This document shows positions 37,401-44,527 of a stretch of DNA of 64,000 bases, one piece after another. Location of the stretch: positions 1-64,000 of the forward strand of contig NZ_QAJN01000019.1 of NCBI RefSeq assembly GCF_003852425.1, written 5' to 3'. Each line of letters begins with the position of its first letter. Position 1 is the first letter of the stretch. This stretch comes from Paucibacter sp. KBW04 (GTDB taxonomy: Bacteria; Pseudomonadota; Gammaproteobacteria; Burkholderiales; Burkholderiaceae_C). The notes below the pieces were generated by a model, which was given only the letters and a program-made list of their open reading frames with translations, ran no database searches and was not told the DNA's origin. The position numbers and the translations under genes were made by a program.

Positions 37401-40400
37401 CTCATCAGCGGGGGCGCTGGCAACGACACGCTGACCGGCGGATATGGCAACGACACGCTACTGGGGGGGGACGGCAACGACTACATGGGCGAGAACGGAG
37501 CATCGGGCTACAACCGCTTCGATGGAGGGGGAGGCAACGACACAATCTACAGCTGGCAGGATCAAGACACCGTCGTGTTCGGCTATGGTTACGGAACTGA
37601 CACCTTCTATCGAAACGGGCATGCCACGATCGAGTTCATTGCTGGCGTCCGACCCGAGGACCTAATCCTCACGGGCAGCACCTACTGGACCTTGCAGGTG
37701 AAGCTGCAAGGCTCGTCCGACGTGCTGACCATTTCGGATTGGTTCAGCCCCACAGATCCAGATTCGCCGCTGGACTCTTTTTTGTTCGCCGACGGAACAC
37801 GCTGGACGGTGCAGGACGTTCGCGCGCATATTTCGACTGGTGGCGGCGCGGGCAATGACACCATGTACGGATTTGTCGGTGCCGATACATTGTTTGGTGG
37901 CGGTGGGAATGACAGTCTGACCGGCATGGGCGGCGACGACAGCCTTCTGGGCGGGGACGGCTTCGACAGCATCGACGGGGGCCAGGGCGCCGACACACTG
38001 GTCGGGGGGGCGGGCAACGACAGCCTGCGAGGCGGCGAAGGGCGGGATACCTATGTCTTCAACGCTGGCTTTGGTCAGGACACCATTGACGACACCGGTG
38101 ACGTCCACGGTACGCGCTCAGCCAACCGGATCATATTTGGTGCCGGAATATCGGCGCCCAACATTGTCATCAGTGCGGATGCTGACAGCGTGCCGAACTG
38201 GCAACGCAATCTCTACCTTTCGATATCCGGAACCAGCGACCGGATCGCACTCAAGGGATGGTTCACGTCCCAGTCGACGGTGGATTCGGTCGAATTCTTC
38301 GATGGCACCGTGTGGAATCGCGGGGACCTGGTCGCGCGCTTCAACGCACTCTGGGCGTCAGACAAGGTGTTGGCTAGCGACGCCGGTGAGACGCTCGTCG
38401 GCACCTCGGGTCACGATGACATCGAAGCTCTTGCCGGCGACGACTTTTTGCAAGGCCTTGGCGGCGACGACATGTTGATTGGCGACCTCGGAAACGATTC
38501 ATTGGATGGCGGCAGCGGTGACGACATATTGATTGGAGGGATCGGCGACGATGCCTACATGTTCGGACTAGGCTCGGGCTCGGATGTCATCGTCGACATG
38601 GACCGCACCGGCGGGCACGACCGTGTGCTGTTTGGGCCTGGCATCACAGAGACCGATGTCGTCGTGACTCGCGACGAAGGCAACCTCTATCTGACTCTTG
38701 CCGGCAGCAGAGACCGGCTTACGATCCGCTGGTACCTGGACGCTGCGCTGCAAATTGAAGAATTCCGCTTCAGTGACGGCAGCATGTGGACTGCCGAGCA
38801 AGTGACCGCCATGGCTGATGCAACCGTCACGCAGCAGGGAACCAGCGGCGATGACGCGATGTTCGGTGACGGCAAACGAAACTTCCTCTTCGGCGGCGAG
38901 GGAAACGATACGCTCATCGGATTGAGCGGCAACGATGTGCTCAATGGGGGCTCGGGCGATGACCGGCTGGACGGGGGTATGGGCGACGATCTGCTCGTCG
39001 GCGGTGCGGGCGACGACATGTATGTAGTAGATAGTGGCAGTGACCTGATCACCGAGCTGGTTGGCGGCGGCGTTGACAGCGTGGAGTCCACCATCGATTT
39101 CACGATGGGTGGGGAACTAGAGAACCTCAAGCTCACCGGCTATGCAGTCATTGGCGGCACCGGCAACACGCAGGACAACCGCATCACCGGCAATGCGGCG
39201 GCCAATGCACTATCAGGGGGCGCAGGTGCGGACACGCTAGAGGGCGGCGCTGGCGACGACACCCTGACAGGCGGTGCGGGCGCAGACCACTACCACTACG
39301 CCGCCGGATGGGGCCACGATACCGTGATAGACAGCGAAGCCGATATCGATGTGATCGTCTTCGATGCGAGCGTCGACCGAGCAACCATGAATTACCAAAT
39401 CCAAGGCAGCAGCATCGTGCTGAGTTCAGGGGGCGCCAGCATCACCCTGAAGGATCTACTGAATTCATCCAATGGGGGCGTGGAGCAACTCCGGTTCGCC
39501 GACGGCATGATCGTCACGCGAGCGCAGATGATCACGCAGGTCAGCTCGGTGTACGGCACAGAAAGTGCCGACTCGATAAATGCGCCACTCTCAAGTGACT
39601 GTCTGCTCTACGGCTTAGGTGGTGATGACAACATCGTCGGTAGCGCCGGGAACGATCTGCTGGATGGCGGCACGGACAACGATAGCCTTAGCGGTGATGA
39701 GGGAAATGATTCTCTCCGCGGTGGGCAGGGCAACGATAGCGCCTACGGCGGCCTAGGCCGCGACACGCTTCAGGGAGGTGCAGGCAATGATTACCTGGAT
39801 GGACAGTCGGGCGCCGACGTCTACCAGTTCGCCCGCGGCGATGGGGCGGACACTATAAACGGAGCCCTTTCTGAGGCTTTCACCTTCGACGAGTTGCAAT
39901 TCGCAACAGGTATCGCGCCGAGTGATGTGACCGTCATTTCCAATGGCGGTGGCACAGACATGCTCGTAACTATCAATGGCACGACCGACTCCGTTTTGGT
40001 TGCAGGATTCCTCTTCGCAAGTTCTTCGTTCTCAACTATCCGGTTCGCAGACGGGACCACATGGACTCGTGAACACCTGATTGGCCAACTTACCTCCATC
40101 TTTGGCACGAACGGTGCTGATAGTCTGACGGGTGGGGCGGGAGCAGAAAGATTGTTTGGCTTGGGGGGGAACGATACGCTGAATGGTGGAGCTGGCTGGG
40201 ACACCTTGGACGGTGGTGTCGGTGCTGACCGTATGCTTGGAGGTGTGGGGAACGACAGTTATATCGTCGACTCCACCTCCGATGTTGTCATCGAAAATTC
40301 GGGAGAGGGTTTCAACGATGGCGTTGAGAGCTTTGTCACCTACACATTGCCGAGCAACGTCGAGTCCTTAATTCTGTCGGGCGCTGCAAATATCAATGGT

Positions 40401-41768
40401 ACGGGCAATAGCTTGGGGAACTTCCTAGCCGGCAACTCAGGTAACAATTCGTTAAGTGGTGCTGCGGGGGTGGACGATCTCTTCGGTAACGAGGGCAACG
40501 ACACCCTCAATGGCGGCACTGGTGATGACTACATGGCAGGAGGCCTCGGCGACGACAGCTATGTGGTGGACTCGACACCGGTCTGGAATGGCGAGGAGCT
40601 GGTAGCTGGTGACTTCGTTGAAGAAGGGGTGAACGAGGGAGTAGATAGCGTCTCGGCAAGCGTTGTTTACGAATTACCAGCTAATGTTGAAAACCTTACG
40701 TTGACCGGAACGGCCAGTATCGGGGGTGGAGGCAACGGAATGGCTAACTTGCTGACTGGCAACAGCGGAGCCAATCGCCTCGTTGGGCAGGACGGCAACG
40801 ACACTCTGAATGGCGGTTCTGGTGTCGACACCTTGATCGGCGGAGCAGGAGATGACAGCTTCGTCGTCGATGCTTCTGGCGAACTCATCGCAGAAAATGC
40901 GAATGAAGGTATTGACAGTGTCCAGTCCAGTGTTACTCATACTTTGGGCGCCAATGTCGAGAACCTGACGCTGACCGGCAGTTCGAGGATCAATGGCACA
41001 GGCAATGTGCTGGACAACGTGTTGATTGGAAACAGCGCCAACAACACGCTGACCGGCGCTGCGGGTAATGACACTTTGGACGGCGGCGCCGGCATCGACA
41101 CCATGGTTGGCGGCCAGGGTAACGATACTTTCTACGTGTCTGTTGCCACCGATGTAGTCACCGAGGCAGCGTCAGAAGGAGTCGATACAGTCAATTCAGT
41201 CGTGACCTATACGCTGGGCACGAACGTTGAAAATCTCACGCTGTCAGGGGTTTCCGCAATTAACGGAACCGGCAATACGCTGGACAACGTGCTGCAAGGC
41301 AATGCCATGGCCAACACCTTGACGAGTTCAGCGGGCAATGACACTTTGGATGGGGCGGCAGGGAATGACACTCTTGTAGGTGGAACAGGCGCGGATCGAT
41401 ATCGCTTTGGCCGTGGCTATGGCATGGATCGGGTCAATGAAAATGATTCGACGGCGAACGTTTTGGACTGGGTAGAGCTCGGTGCAAACGTAGTCCAGTC
41501 CGACGTGAAGTTTGTTCGCAACGTAAATGCGCTTGAGTTGCGAATCAACGGGACGACAGATGTCTTGAGCATAGAGAACTGGTTTTCAGGCGCTCAGTAT
41601 CACGTTGAGCGTTTCAAGTTCTCTGATGGCGCGATCTTGACAAATACGCAGGTCGCTTCTCTCGTCCAGGCGATGTCGTCGTTTAATGCTCCAGCATCGA
41701 CTACAACGGCAATTTGGCGAGACACTTCCTGGCGTCGCGGCAGCATGGTGCTTGTGGCTGACTACTGA
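31434..41768 (+). CDS. Giant RTX protein with N-terminal lipase-like domain
   Basis: A 3444-residue secreted protein, one of the largest frames possible here. Residues about 1-290 form a lipase-like alpha/beta-hydrolase with nucleophile elbow GHSLGG (Ser170) and a likely catalytic His268 in NHSMYKL. From about residue 500 onward, blocks of Gly/Asp-rich nonapeptides (GGxGxDxLx) bind calcium. They alternate with modules of roughly 90-100 residues, each ending in FxDGTxW, that resemble haemolysin-type calcium-binding-related domains. Five related VENLTLTG modules fill the C-terminal fifth. There is no N-terminal signal peptide; the C-terminal tail fits a type I signal. The upstream exporter/adaptor pair is the presumed secretion machine. 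Function could be lipase, adhesin or both. Confidence 0.85.
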   Translation: MNSLENTYINALLADAVYVDLAPTSDLRTALKGRLTPSLADFVATNFSVLTSVNSPGVMGSGFDATVWKGAANSNYAGKVYVSMRGTTPGIDLLNDIDLTFGGPAGNQLVDMVNWWLRVTTPAGQTVQQIQLASVFNPLAWFAAAPSALGTGEISAADLINGRVEVNGHSLGGYLASAFTRLFGTQAHITHTTTFNSAGFGPGSETVFNQLQQIVGLGYGLGRFPNAVEQTNAFAVNGLNVTTNSFWFNQVGQRLELFNEEGTGIPNHSMYKLTDLLALGSVLEKLDSSFTTAKLNDIVKAGSNLKPNSLEEVLDALRRAVWGPALGAVPVGDAGDSAASRVSYHELLKQLSDSDPFKSLAGKVRVTAVGSNLADQAKARVDFETFVALQTLAPFVVDAYGPDGQAALDALWESPVWRDSYQAWQDDRNSLNAKGEATNFTDEYLSDRAALLNAIQVRNQLDIPNDAVVPAKVIGDPAIHFKDFASGIEFNFGGLAEKQIQFGDARDNELWGKTRDDRIYGGAGKDMIFGEGGDDYLEGNTGNDLLAGGDGNDILLGGTGNDELKGGDGVDLLNGGKDNDILDGGAGNDLLRGGAGGDIYTFTGAYGTDIIVDSDGIGAIKIDEQTVGEAQFKFENIYKDEASGNTFVKLNGGNSIVILKPGETNRILVNDWSETGSLGISLQGETPTAPVATITGDFKKKIDTKDTVSEADDTYVMDGGNYSRDGVEVGALDLISGASGDDVIDGLGGDDALSGRAGNDYIQGGAGSDVIQGGLGKDTLNGGSGEDKIYGSSDEDLGKPHDVGFTKPVNSYSHASGTGFNWTAGYDSTYSNGVPKGYTDAPRNRLDGDDGNMIDGGAGDDFIAAGTGSDYVHGGSDKDLIFGMGKDDIIFGDDGSDIIYGDGGLPDGSSVVWALPEDHGADVIDGGQGDDWIIGQGNSDIIFGGIGDDRIWGDSDEDDLPVQYAGDDFIFGGEGADSIGGGSGNDYLEGGTGTDTIWGGVGNDIYFFNKGDGVDVIWDSVGENNIIRFGDGVSSSDIKLRLGSLLLDLGNGDAIHVGAFDQTNVFNSSSVASFEFSDGSTLTVQELLARGFDIDGTDDDDGTIDVVDPTTGSSVTLYKLVGTNTNDRINGHGGNDSLFGIDGNDSLDGGSGNDWLQGGNGNDTLVGSDGNDTLLGEANDDLLTGGVGDDNLSGGHGDDTLDGGAGFDVLDGGAGSDVYRFGRGSGRDTIVGDGNIDPDGNDRIEIFGSIAPAALSVSTTSNGDLILTTDGGDTLIVQRYFSTPIEFRNPPKITFADGTVWELADVVNRASVGTSRNDTLNGGGNSDSISGGDGNDEIRSWGGNDTLDGGAGNDEMYGGQGSDVYRFGRGSGNDVVFEVNDPQLGELDAVSFDATVDPADVKVSASGQDLIFTLRSTLETLTISGFFADGSRVIERVDFADGTQWDATFIRTLLLAGSSGDDSLMGGSANDTIAGLECNDQVTGADGDDQLYGNDGRDSLNGGSGSDVLIGGAGDDTLDGGRYGPPAGDLVAGGGGNDYLYGGSGGEWAAGGFIGGTGNDVLYGEGGVNTYLFNRGDGQDELASFASDPGYDVLLLGPTIGTADIILTRSGKNLVLAIAGGSDSVTIRAWFDRSPDRSGVVLFDDGTQWGPNELLAHLSVPVTTEGPDLIQLYVDGSVTLSGGGGDDQLRAGGGNDVLDGGSGNDYLFGGWGGNDTLIGGLGNDTLNGGGRTTYIFNPGDGSDVIYPPGSGSEWEHAELNTIRINGTPAGVTLARGGSDNSSVFLVLPSGDSIELWRWLQSKDDVSGTFEVIFSDGTVWDAATLVANSKVAATDNADRLYGAPGADLIKALGGDDSIRGSAGNDTLVGGAGNDTIEGGSGADEYVFGYGDGQDVIYDRDGTSVAELSIDTIRLSPGVTVADVNVVSNGSQITLSLANSTDSIRWTQDDRNRIERLVFEDGTVRNLAINPAGPTNGTGGNDSLSGTGYDDLISGGAGNDTLTGGYGNDTLLGGDGNDYMGENGASGYNRFDGGGGNDTIYSWQDQDTVVFGYGYGTDTFYRNGHATIEFIAGVRPEDLILTGSTYWTLQVKLQGSSDVLTISDWFSPTDPDSPLDSFLFADGTRWTVQDVRAHISTGGGAGNDTMYGFVGADTLFGGGGNDSLTGMGGDDSLLGGDGFDSIDGGQGADTLVGGAGNDSLRGGEGRDTYVFNAGFGQDTIDDTGDVHGTRSANRIIFGAGISAPNIVISADADSVPNWQRNLYLSISGTSDRIALKGWFTSQSTVDSVEFFDGTVWNRGDLVARFNALWASDKVLASDAGETLVGTSGHDDIEALAGDDFLQGLGGDDMLIGDLGNDSLDGGSGDDILIGGIGDDAYMFGLGSGSDVIVDMDRTGGHDRVLFGPGITETDVVVTRDEGNLYLTLAGSRDRLTIRWYLDAALQIEEFRFSDGSMWTAEQVTAMADATVTQQGTSGDDAMFGDGKRNFLFGGEGNDTLIGLSGNDVLNGGSGDDRLDGGMGDDLLVGGAGDDMYVVDSGSDLITELVGGGVDSVESTIDFTMGGELENLKLTGYAVIGGTGNTQDNRITGNAAANALSGGAGADTLEGGAGDDTLTGGAGADHYHYAAGWGHDTVIDSEADIDVIVFDASVDRATMNYQIQGSSIVLSSGGASITLKDLLNSSNGGVEQLRFADGMIVTRAQMITQVSSVYGTESADSINAPLSSDCLLYGLGGDDNIVGSAGNDLLDGGTDNDSLSGDEGNDSLRGGQGNDSAYGGLGRDTLQGGAGNDYLDGQSGADVYQFARGDGADTINGALSEAFTFDELQFATGIAPSDVTVISNGGGTDMLVTINGTTDSVLVAGFLFASSSFSTIRFADGTTWTREHLIGQLTSIFGTNGADSLTGGAGAERLFGLGGNDTLNGGAGWDTLDGGVGADRMLGGVGNDSYIVDSTSDVVIENSGEGFNDGVESFVTYTLPSNVESLILSGAANINGTGNSLGNFLAGNSGNNSLSGAAGVDDLFGNEGNDTLNGGTGDDYMAGGLGDDSYVVDSTPVWNGEELVAGDFVEEGVNEGVDSVSASVVYELPANVENLTLTGTASIGGGGNGMANLLTGNSGANRLVGQDGNDTLNGGSGVDTLIGGAGDDSFVVDASGELIAENANEGIDSVQSSVTHTLGANVENLTLTGSSRINGTGNVLDNVLIGNSANNTLTGAAGNDTLDGGAGIDTMVGGQGNDTFYVSVATDVVTEAASEGVDTVNSVVTYTLGTNVENLTLSGVSAINGTGNTLDNVLQGNAMANTLTSSAGNDTLDGAAGNDTLVGGTGADRYRFGRGYGMDRVNENDSTANVLDWVELGANVVQSDVKFVRNVNALELRINGTTDVLSIENWFSGAQYHVERFKFSDGAILTNTQVASLVQAMSSFNAPASTTTAIWRDTSWRRGSMVLVADY
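39062..41310 (+). repeat. Five diverged copies of a VENLTLTG module
   Basis: Within the RTX gene, related units begin near 39062, 40317, 40640, 40908 and 41179. Each is about 125-135 bases long and encodes D-S-V-x-S-x-V-x-Y-T-L-G-x-N-V-E-N-L-T-L-T-G, then INGTGN and a GNSANNTL-like end. Pieces of near-identical DNA (for example AACGTCGAGAACCTGACG) point to internal duplication, and the last three copies are the most alike. Confidence 0.75.
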
Positions 41769-41966
41769 GTTCATTGACGGCCGGGCAGGCTCGTTTTAGG
41801 ACCTCGCTCGGGCCGACACAGTCTCAAAATTCCGAACAGTTTCTTTGGCGCATCGACCTGCTGAGGATGTTGGCCTCCCATCGAAGCAACTCGCTTTCGA
41901 ACTTTGGAGGTGGCTTGCTATTTGTTTCTAGATGGGCGCTGAGTTTTCAAGCGCCACGTCTTTCAT
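41769..41966. other. Gap between RTX gene and AbiE pair
   Basis: This 198-base gap separates the RTX gene from the converging AbiEii gene. No coding frame is supported and no clear terminator with a T-run was seen. Confidence 0.3.
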
Positions 41967-42869
41967 TCATGTCCACCGCAGAAAGCTCGGATGCCAAGTC
42001 GCAGTCGCTCGACTACGTGTGATGGCAGTTTCCGTCGGTAGCCTTAGCAGTGTGTCTAGGAGAGTGACTGTGTCGCCGAGTGTTGCCGCCTCAATGCGAT
42101 TTTTGTTCAGGAAGGCTTGCCATTGGCGCAGCTTGGCCGCGTCTTCGCTGAATTGCTTGGTTAGGGCCAGTGGACGCTCGGCTGGCAGTACGGTCTGGCG
42201 CCGAGAAAATGTGGCGGTGATGGCTTTGGCAAGCGTCGCGCTGTCCAGCTCTGTACGCCTTGCAATGACGGCGATGTCGAAGAAGTCCTTCATGCGAGTA
42301 TTGGCCTGACCGAGCATCACCATGGCTTGGTACTTTTCTGCGATCACGGTGTAGACCGGATAGACCCGCAGCGAGGGCGACTGGAAATCGCTGAGCAAAG
42401 TGGGGTAGGACACCGTTAGAGGGCCTGGCGTTACGGCGTCACCGAAGCCAACGTCAATTTGGAGGGCGCAACGTGCGGACCCGATCCGTGCCGTCAGGGT
42501 GATGCGGGTGCCGCCATAAGGGTTCTCTTCACGAATGGCGTCTGCCTTGACGGTGTCGGGGTCGAACACGATGCCGTCAGCCAAGTCCATGCCAGCGACT
42601 TCGCGGAATGTAGCAATCAGATCTTGCTCGTCGTCAGGACCGAATCCCAACAGGTCTGCGTCCCGCGTTGGGCGATGTGGGGTGTCGTACCAAAGAGAGA
42701 AGAGCAGGGCGCCTTTGAGCAAGAACCGGTCAGCGTATTGGGAGGTACTGATGCGGGCGAGTAAGCGCTCCAGCCCAAAACGGTTGAGCAAAAGGCTGTA
42801 ATCGTCGCCTCGCTGCTTGGCCAAGGCCAGCAGACGTGCGAGGATGGATGCCGATAGATTTGCGCTCAT
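41967..42869 (-). CDS. abiEii: AbiEii-type nucleotidyltransferase toxin
   Basis: A 300-residue nucleotidyltransferase-fold protein of the AbiEii/AbiGii family. KGALLFSLWYDTPHRPTRDADLLGFG (summarised: KGALL at 52-56, TRDAD at 68-72) is the conserved motif holding the two catalytic Asp residues. DVGFGDAVTP and a C-terminal VIAEKYQAM-KDFFDIAVIARR region complete the family pattern. The start overlaps the stop of the AbiEi gene (ATGA), the usual antitoxin-first order. AbiEii toxins transfer nucleotides and arrest growth, giving abortive infection or plasmid stabilisation. It is apparently intact. Confidence 0.85.
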   Translation of the reverse strand: MSANLSASILARLLALAKQRGDDYSLLLNRFGLERLLARISTSQYADRFLLKGALLFSLWYDTPHRPTRDADLLGFGPDDEQDLIATFREVAGMDLADGIVFDPDTVKADAIREENPYGGTRITLTARIGSARCALQIDVGFGDAVTPGPLTVSYPTLLSDFQSPSLRVYPVYTVIAEKYQAMVMLGQANTRMKDFFDIAVIARRTELDSATLAKAITATFSRRQTVLPAERPLALTKQFSEDAAKLRQWQAFLNKNRIEAATLGDTVTLLDTLLRLPTETAITRSRATATWHPSFLRWT

Positions 42870-43465
42870 GCCATCACTGCCTCGAGGTAAGGTTGCATGA
42901 CGCGTTCGACACGATTAATTCTGGCGAAGTGATTCAACTCGTCCATGGTGACCAGGCGGTTCCGCCAGGCATCTTTGAGCGCCTCTAGGGCTACATCCAG
43001 GCCGATCTTGTTGCGGAACTTGAAACAGTCGGTCACGGTTTTGGCGACGCTGTAGACGCGGATTGGTGAGCCTTGCTCTGTCACGGTCTGGATCCCTGCT
43101 GAGTAGGCTTCGCCCCTTAGGCGTGCGATGCGCAGTGTTGGGTAGTCCAGCGCTGGGGTCTGTGTGGCTTCCGGTAGTGCGACCCATACTTCATAAGGCA
43201 TTTGAGTGCCTATGCCGTGGAACTGCAGCGCGCTCAGCAGGCACAGAACGGCTTTTGGCACGCGCTTGCATACTTCGATCAAGGTCTGGTGCTCTGTGAG
43301 CTCCGCATCAGGCAGGCTGTAGAGGCCTCGCGCCGTTCGTTGCAGTTTGCCGGCATGGTGCAGCTTGAGCAGCAGCTGTGGCGACCAGCCGTGCTCTCGC
43401 AGGTCTGCGGCGCGTAGCACGCGCCGGTGGCGAGCAAGGGCAAGGATTTGGTCGGACTGGCTCAT
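42866..43465 (-). CDS. abiEi: AbiEi-type antitoxin and autorepressor
   Basis: A 199-residue protein if the ATG at 43465 (MSQSDQ) is used. An upstream ATG at 43489 would add eight residues, but it lies inside a good inverted repeat (43485-43510), which looks like the operator, so the shorter form is preferred. The N-terminal winged helix-turn-helix (ILALARHRRVLRAADLREHG) binds DNA. The C-terminal part has the AbiEi pattern VWVALPE and YSVAKTVTDCFKFR. It should repress its own operon and counter the AbiEii toxin (type IV-like antitoxin). Confidence 0.8.
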   Translation of the reverse strand: MSQSDQILALARHRRVLRAADLREHGWSPQLLLKLHHAGKLQRTARGLYSLPDAELTEHQTLIEVCKRVPKAVLCLLSALQFHGIGTQMPYEVWVALPEATQTPALDYPTLRIARLRGEAYSAGIQTVTEQGSPIRVYSVAKTVTDCFKFRNKIGLDVALEALKDAWRNRLVTMDELNHFARINRVERVMQPYLEAVMA

Positions 43466-43484
43466 GTGCTCAGAGTTTAATAGT

Positions 43485-43510
43485 CGCATGACTTATTTTC
43501 AAGTAATGCG
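43485..43510. promoter_or_regulatory. Inverted repeat, likely AbiEi operator
   Basis: CGCATGACTT (43485-43494) and AAGTAATGCG (43501-43510) pair at 9 of 10 positions across a 6-base spacer. It lies about 20-45 bases upstream of the preferred abiEi start. AbiEi proteins are known to bind inverted repeats in their own promoter, so this fits autoregulation. Confidence 0.55.
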
Positions 43511-43724
43511 AATTTTCTTTCAACTTATCGTCCTTGGAGTGAACGCCTACGCGCAATTCGAAAGATTCAATCGGATCCACGGGCCGAGGAGTGATACTGG
43601 TAAGTAACGCATAATCTAAGCGGTATCAATATGCTGGGAACTCGCCTTTGATCGCCGCAGTAAGAACGATTGGTTTATGCGAACGGATCGTGCCCGCGTC
43701 TAGACTTCTGTAAGAACATTTCAC

Positions 43725-44525
43725 ATGCTCACGTTGGTAGAGCCTCGAAGATCGATTGCGACTTTGATTGCCTCTCGGCCAAAGTGCCCTGAACTACTCC
43801 TTCATGCCGTGTCAACCGTTGTGACTCAACGCCGGCCCTCGGATAAGTTGATACTGGTATTTGACCGAGACATGCCAGATGCGGCGGTGCTGTTGGCGAT
43901 TGAGCGTGATTGCGCGGACTTGTCGCTGACCATCCTTCGGAATCAAGGAAGCCCTGGTGCGGCAGGTACTTGGAACACCGGACTTGCATGGCTTCAGGCG
44001 CAAGGCTTCACAGGTTATGTGGCCGTTCTCGATGATGATGACGAATGGGACGATGACCATTTGGCCCGTTGTGAACTGGCCAGTGGCGACGGAACAGCCG
44101 ACGTTGTGCTGTCCGGACTTCGAGTCAAGAAGGATGGCGTCGAGTTACCTAGAGAGCCGCTGGCTTCAGTTCGCAGAGATGACTTTCTCGCCGGCAACCC
44201 AGGTTGGCAGGGCAGCAATACCTTCGTGAGTCTTGAGGCCTTGTTGAGGGTCGGAGGCTTTACCGATGGGCTGCCGAGCACCAATGACAGGGATCTGGCT
44301 GTTCGGCTGTTGAGTCTTCCAGCTTTGAACGTGGCATTCACTCATCGAATGACGGCGACTTGGCATATCAACACAAAGGGCGACGCGCTGTCGCGCCCTG
44401 GTAGTGCCGAGAAGCGAGATGGGCTCATTCGCTTCCTTGCGATGCATGGCGACTTGATGACACCTGAAATCCGGGCCAAGTTCAAGGCACGAGCTCGAGA
44501 CTTGTTCGGCGTGGAGGTTTTTTAG
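43725..44525 (+). CDS. GT2-like glycosyltransferase
   Basis: A 266-residue GT-A fold enzyme. STVVTQRRPSDKLILVFDRD follows a short N-terminus. NQGSPGAAGTWNTGL and the acidic metal site VLDDDDEWDDDH (about 101-112) mark the nucleotide-sugar domain. GGFTDGLPSTNDRDLAVRLL follows as the acceptor-side motif. No strong ribosome-binding site is seen before the ATG. The next gene starts three bases after the stop, so the pair is co-transcribed. The sugar and acceptor are unknown. Confidence 0.8.
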   Translation: MLTLVEPRRSIATLIASRPKCPELLLHAVSTVVTQRRPSDKLILVFDRDMPDAAVLLAIERDCADLSLTILRNQGSPGAAGTWNTGLAWLQAQGFTGYVAVLDDDDEWDDDHLARCELASGDGTADVVLSGLRVKKDGVELPREPLASVRRDDFLAGNPGWQGSNTFVSLEALLRVGGFTDGLPSTNDRDLAVRLLSLPALNVAFTHRMTATWHINTKGDALSRPGSAEKRDGLIRFLAMHGDLMTPEIRAKFKARARDLFGVEVF

Positions 44526-44527
44526 CG

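Noticed and set aside
32990-41400. Possible CRISPR or satellite array
   Set aside because: The repetition is in-frame coding for RTX nonapeptides; spacing and sequence drift do not fit CRISPR.
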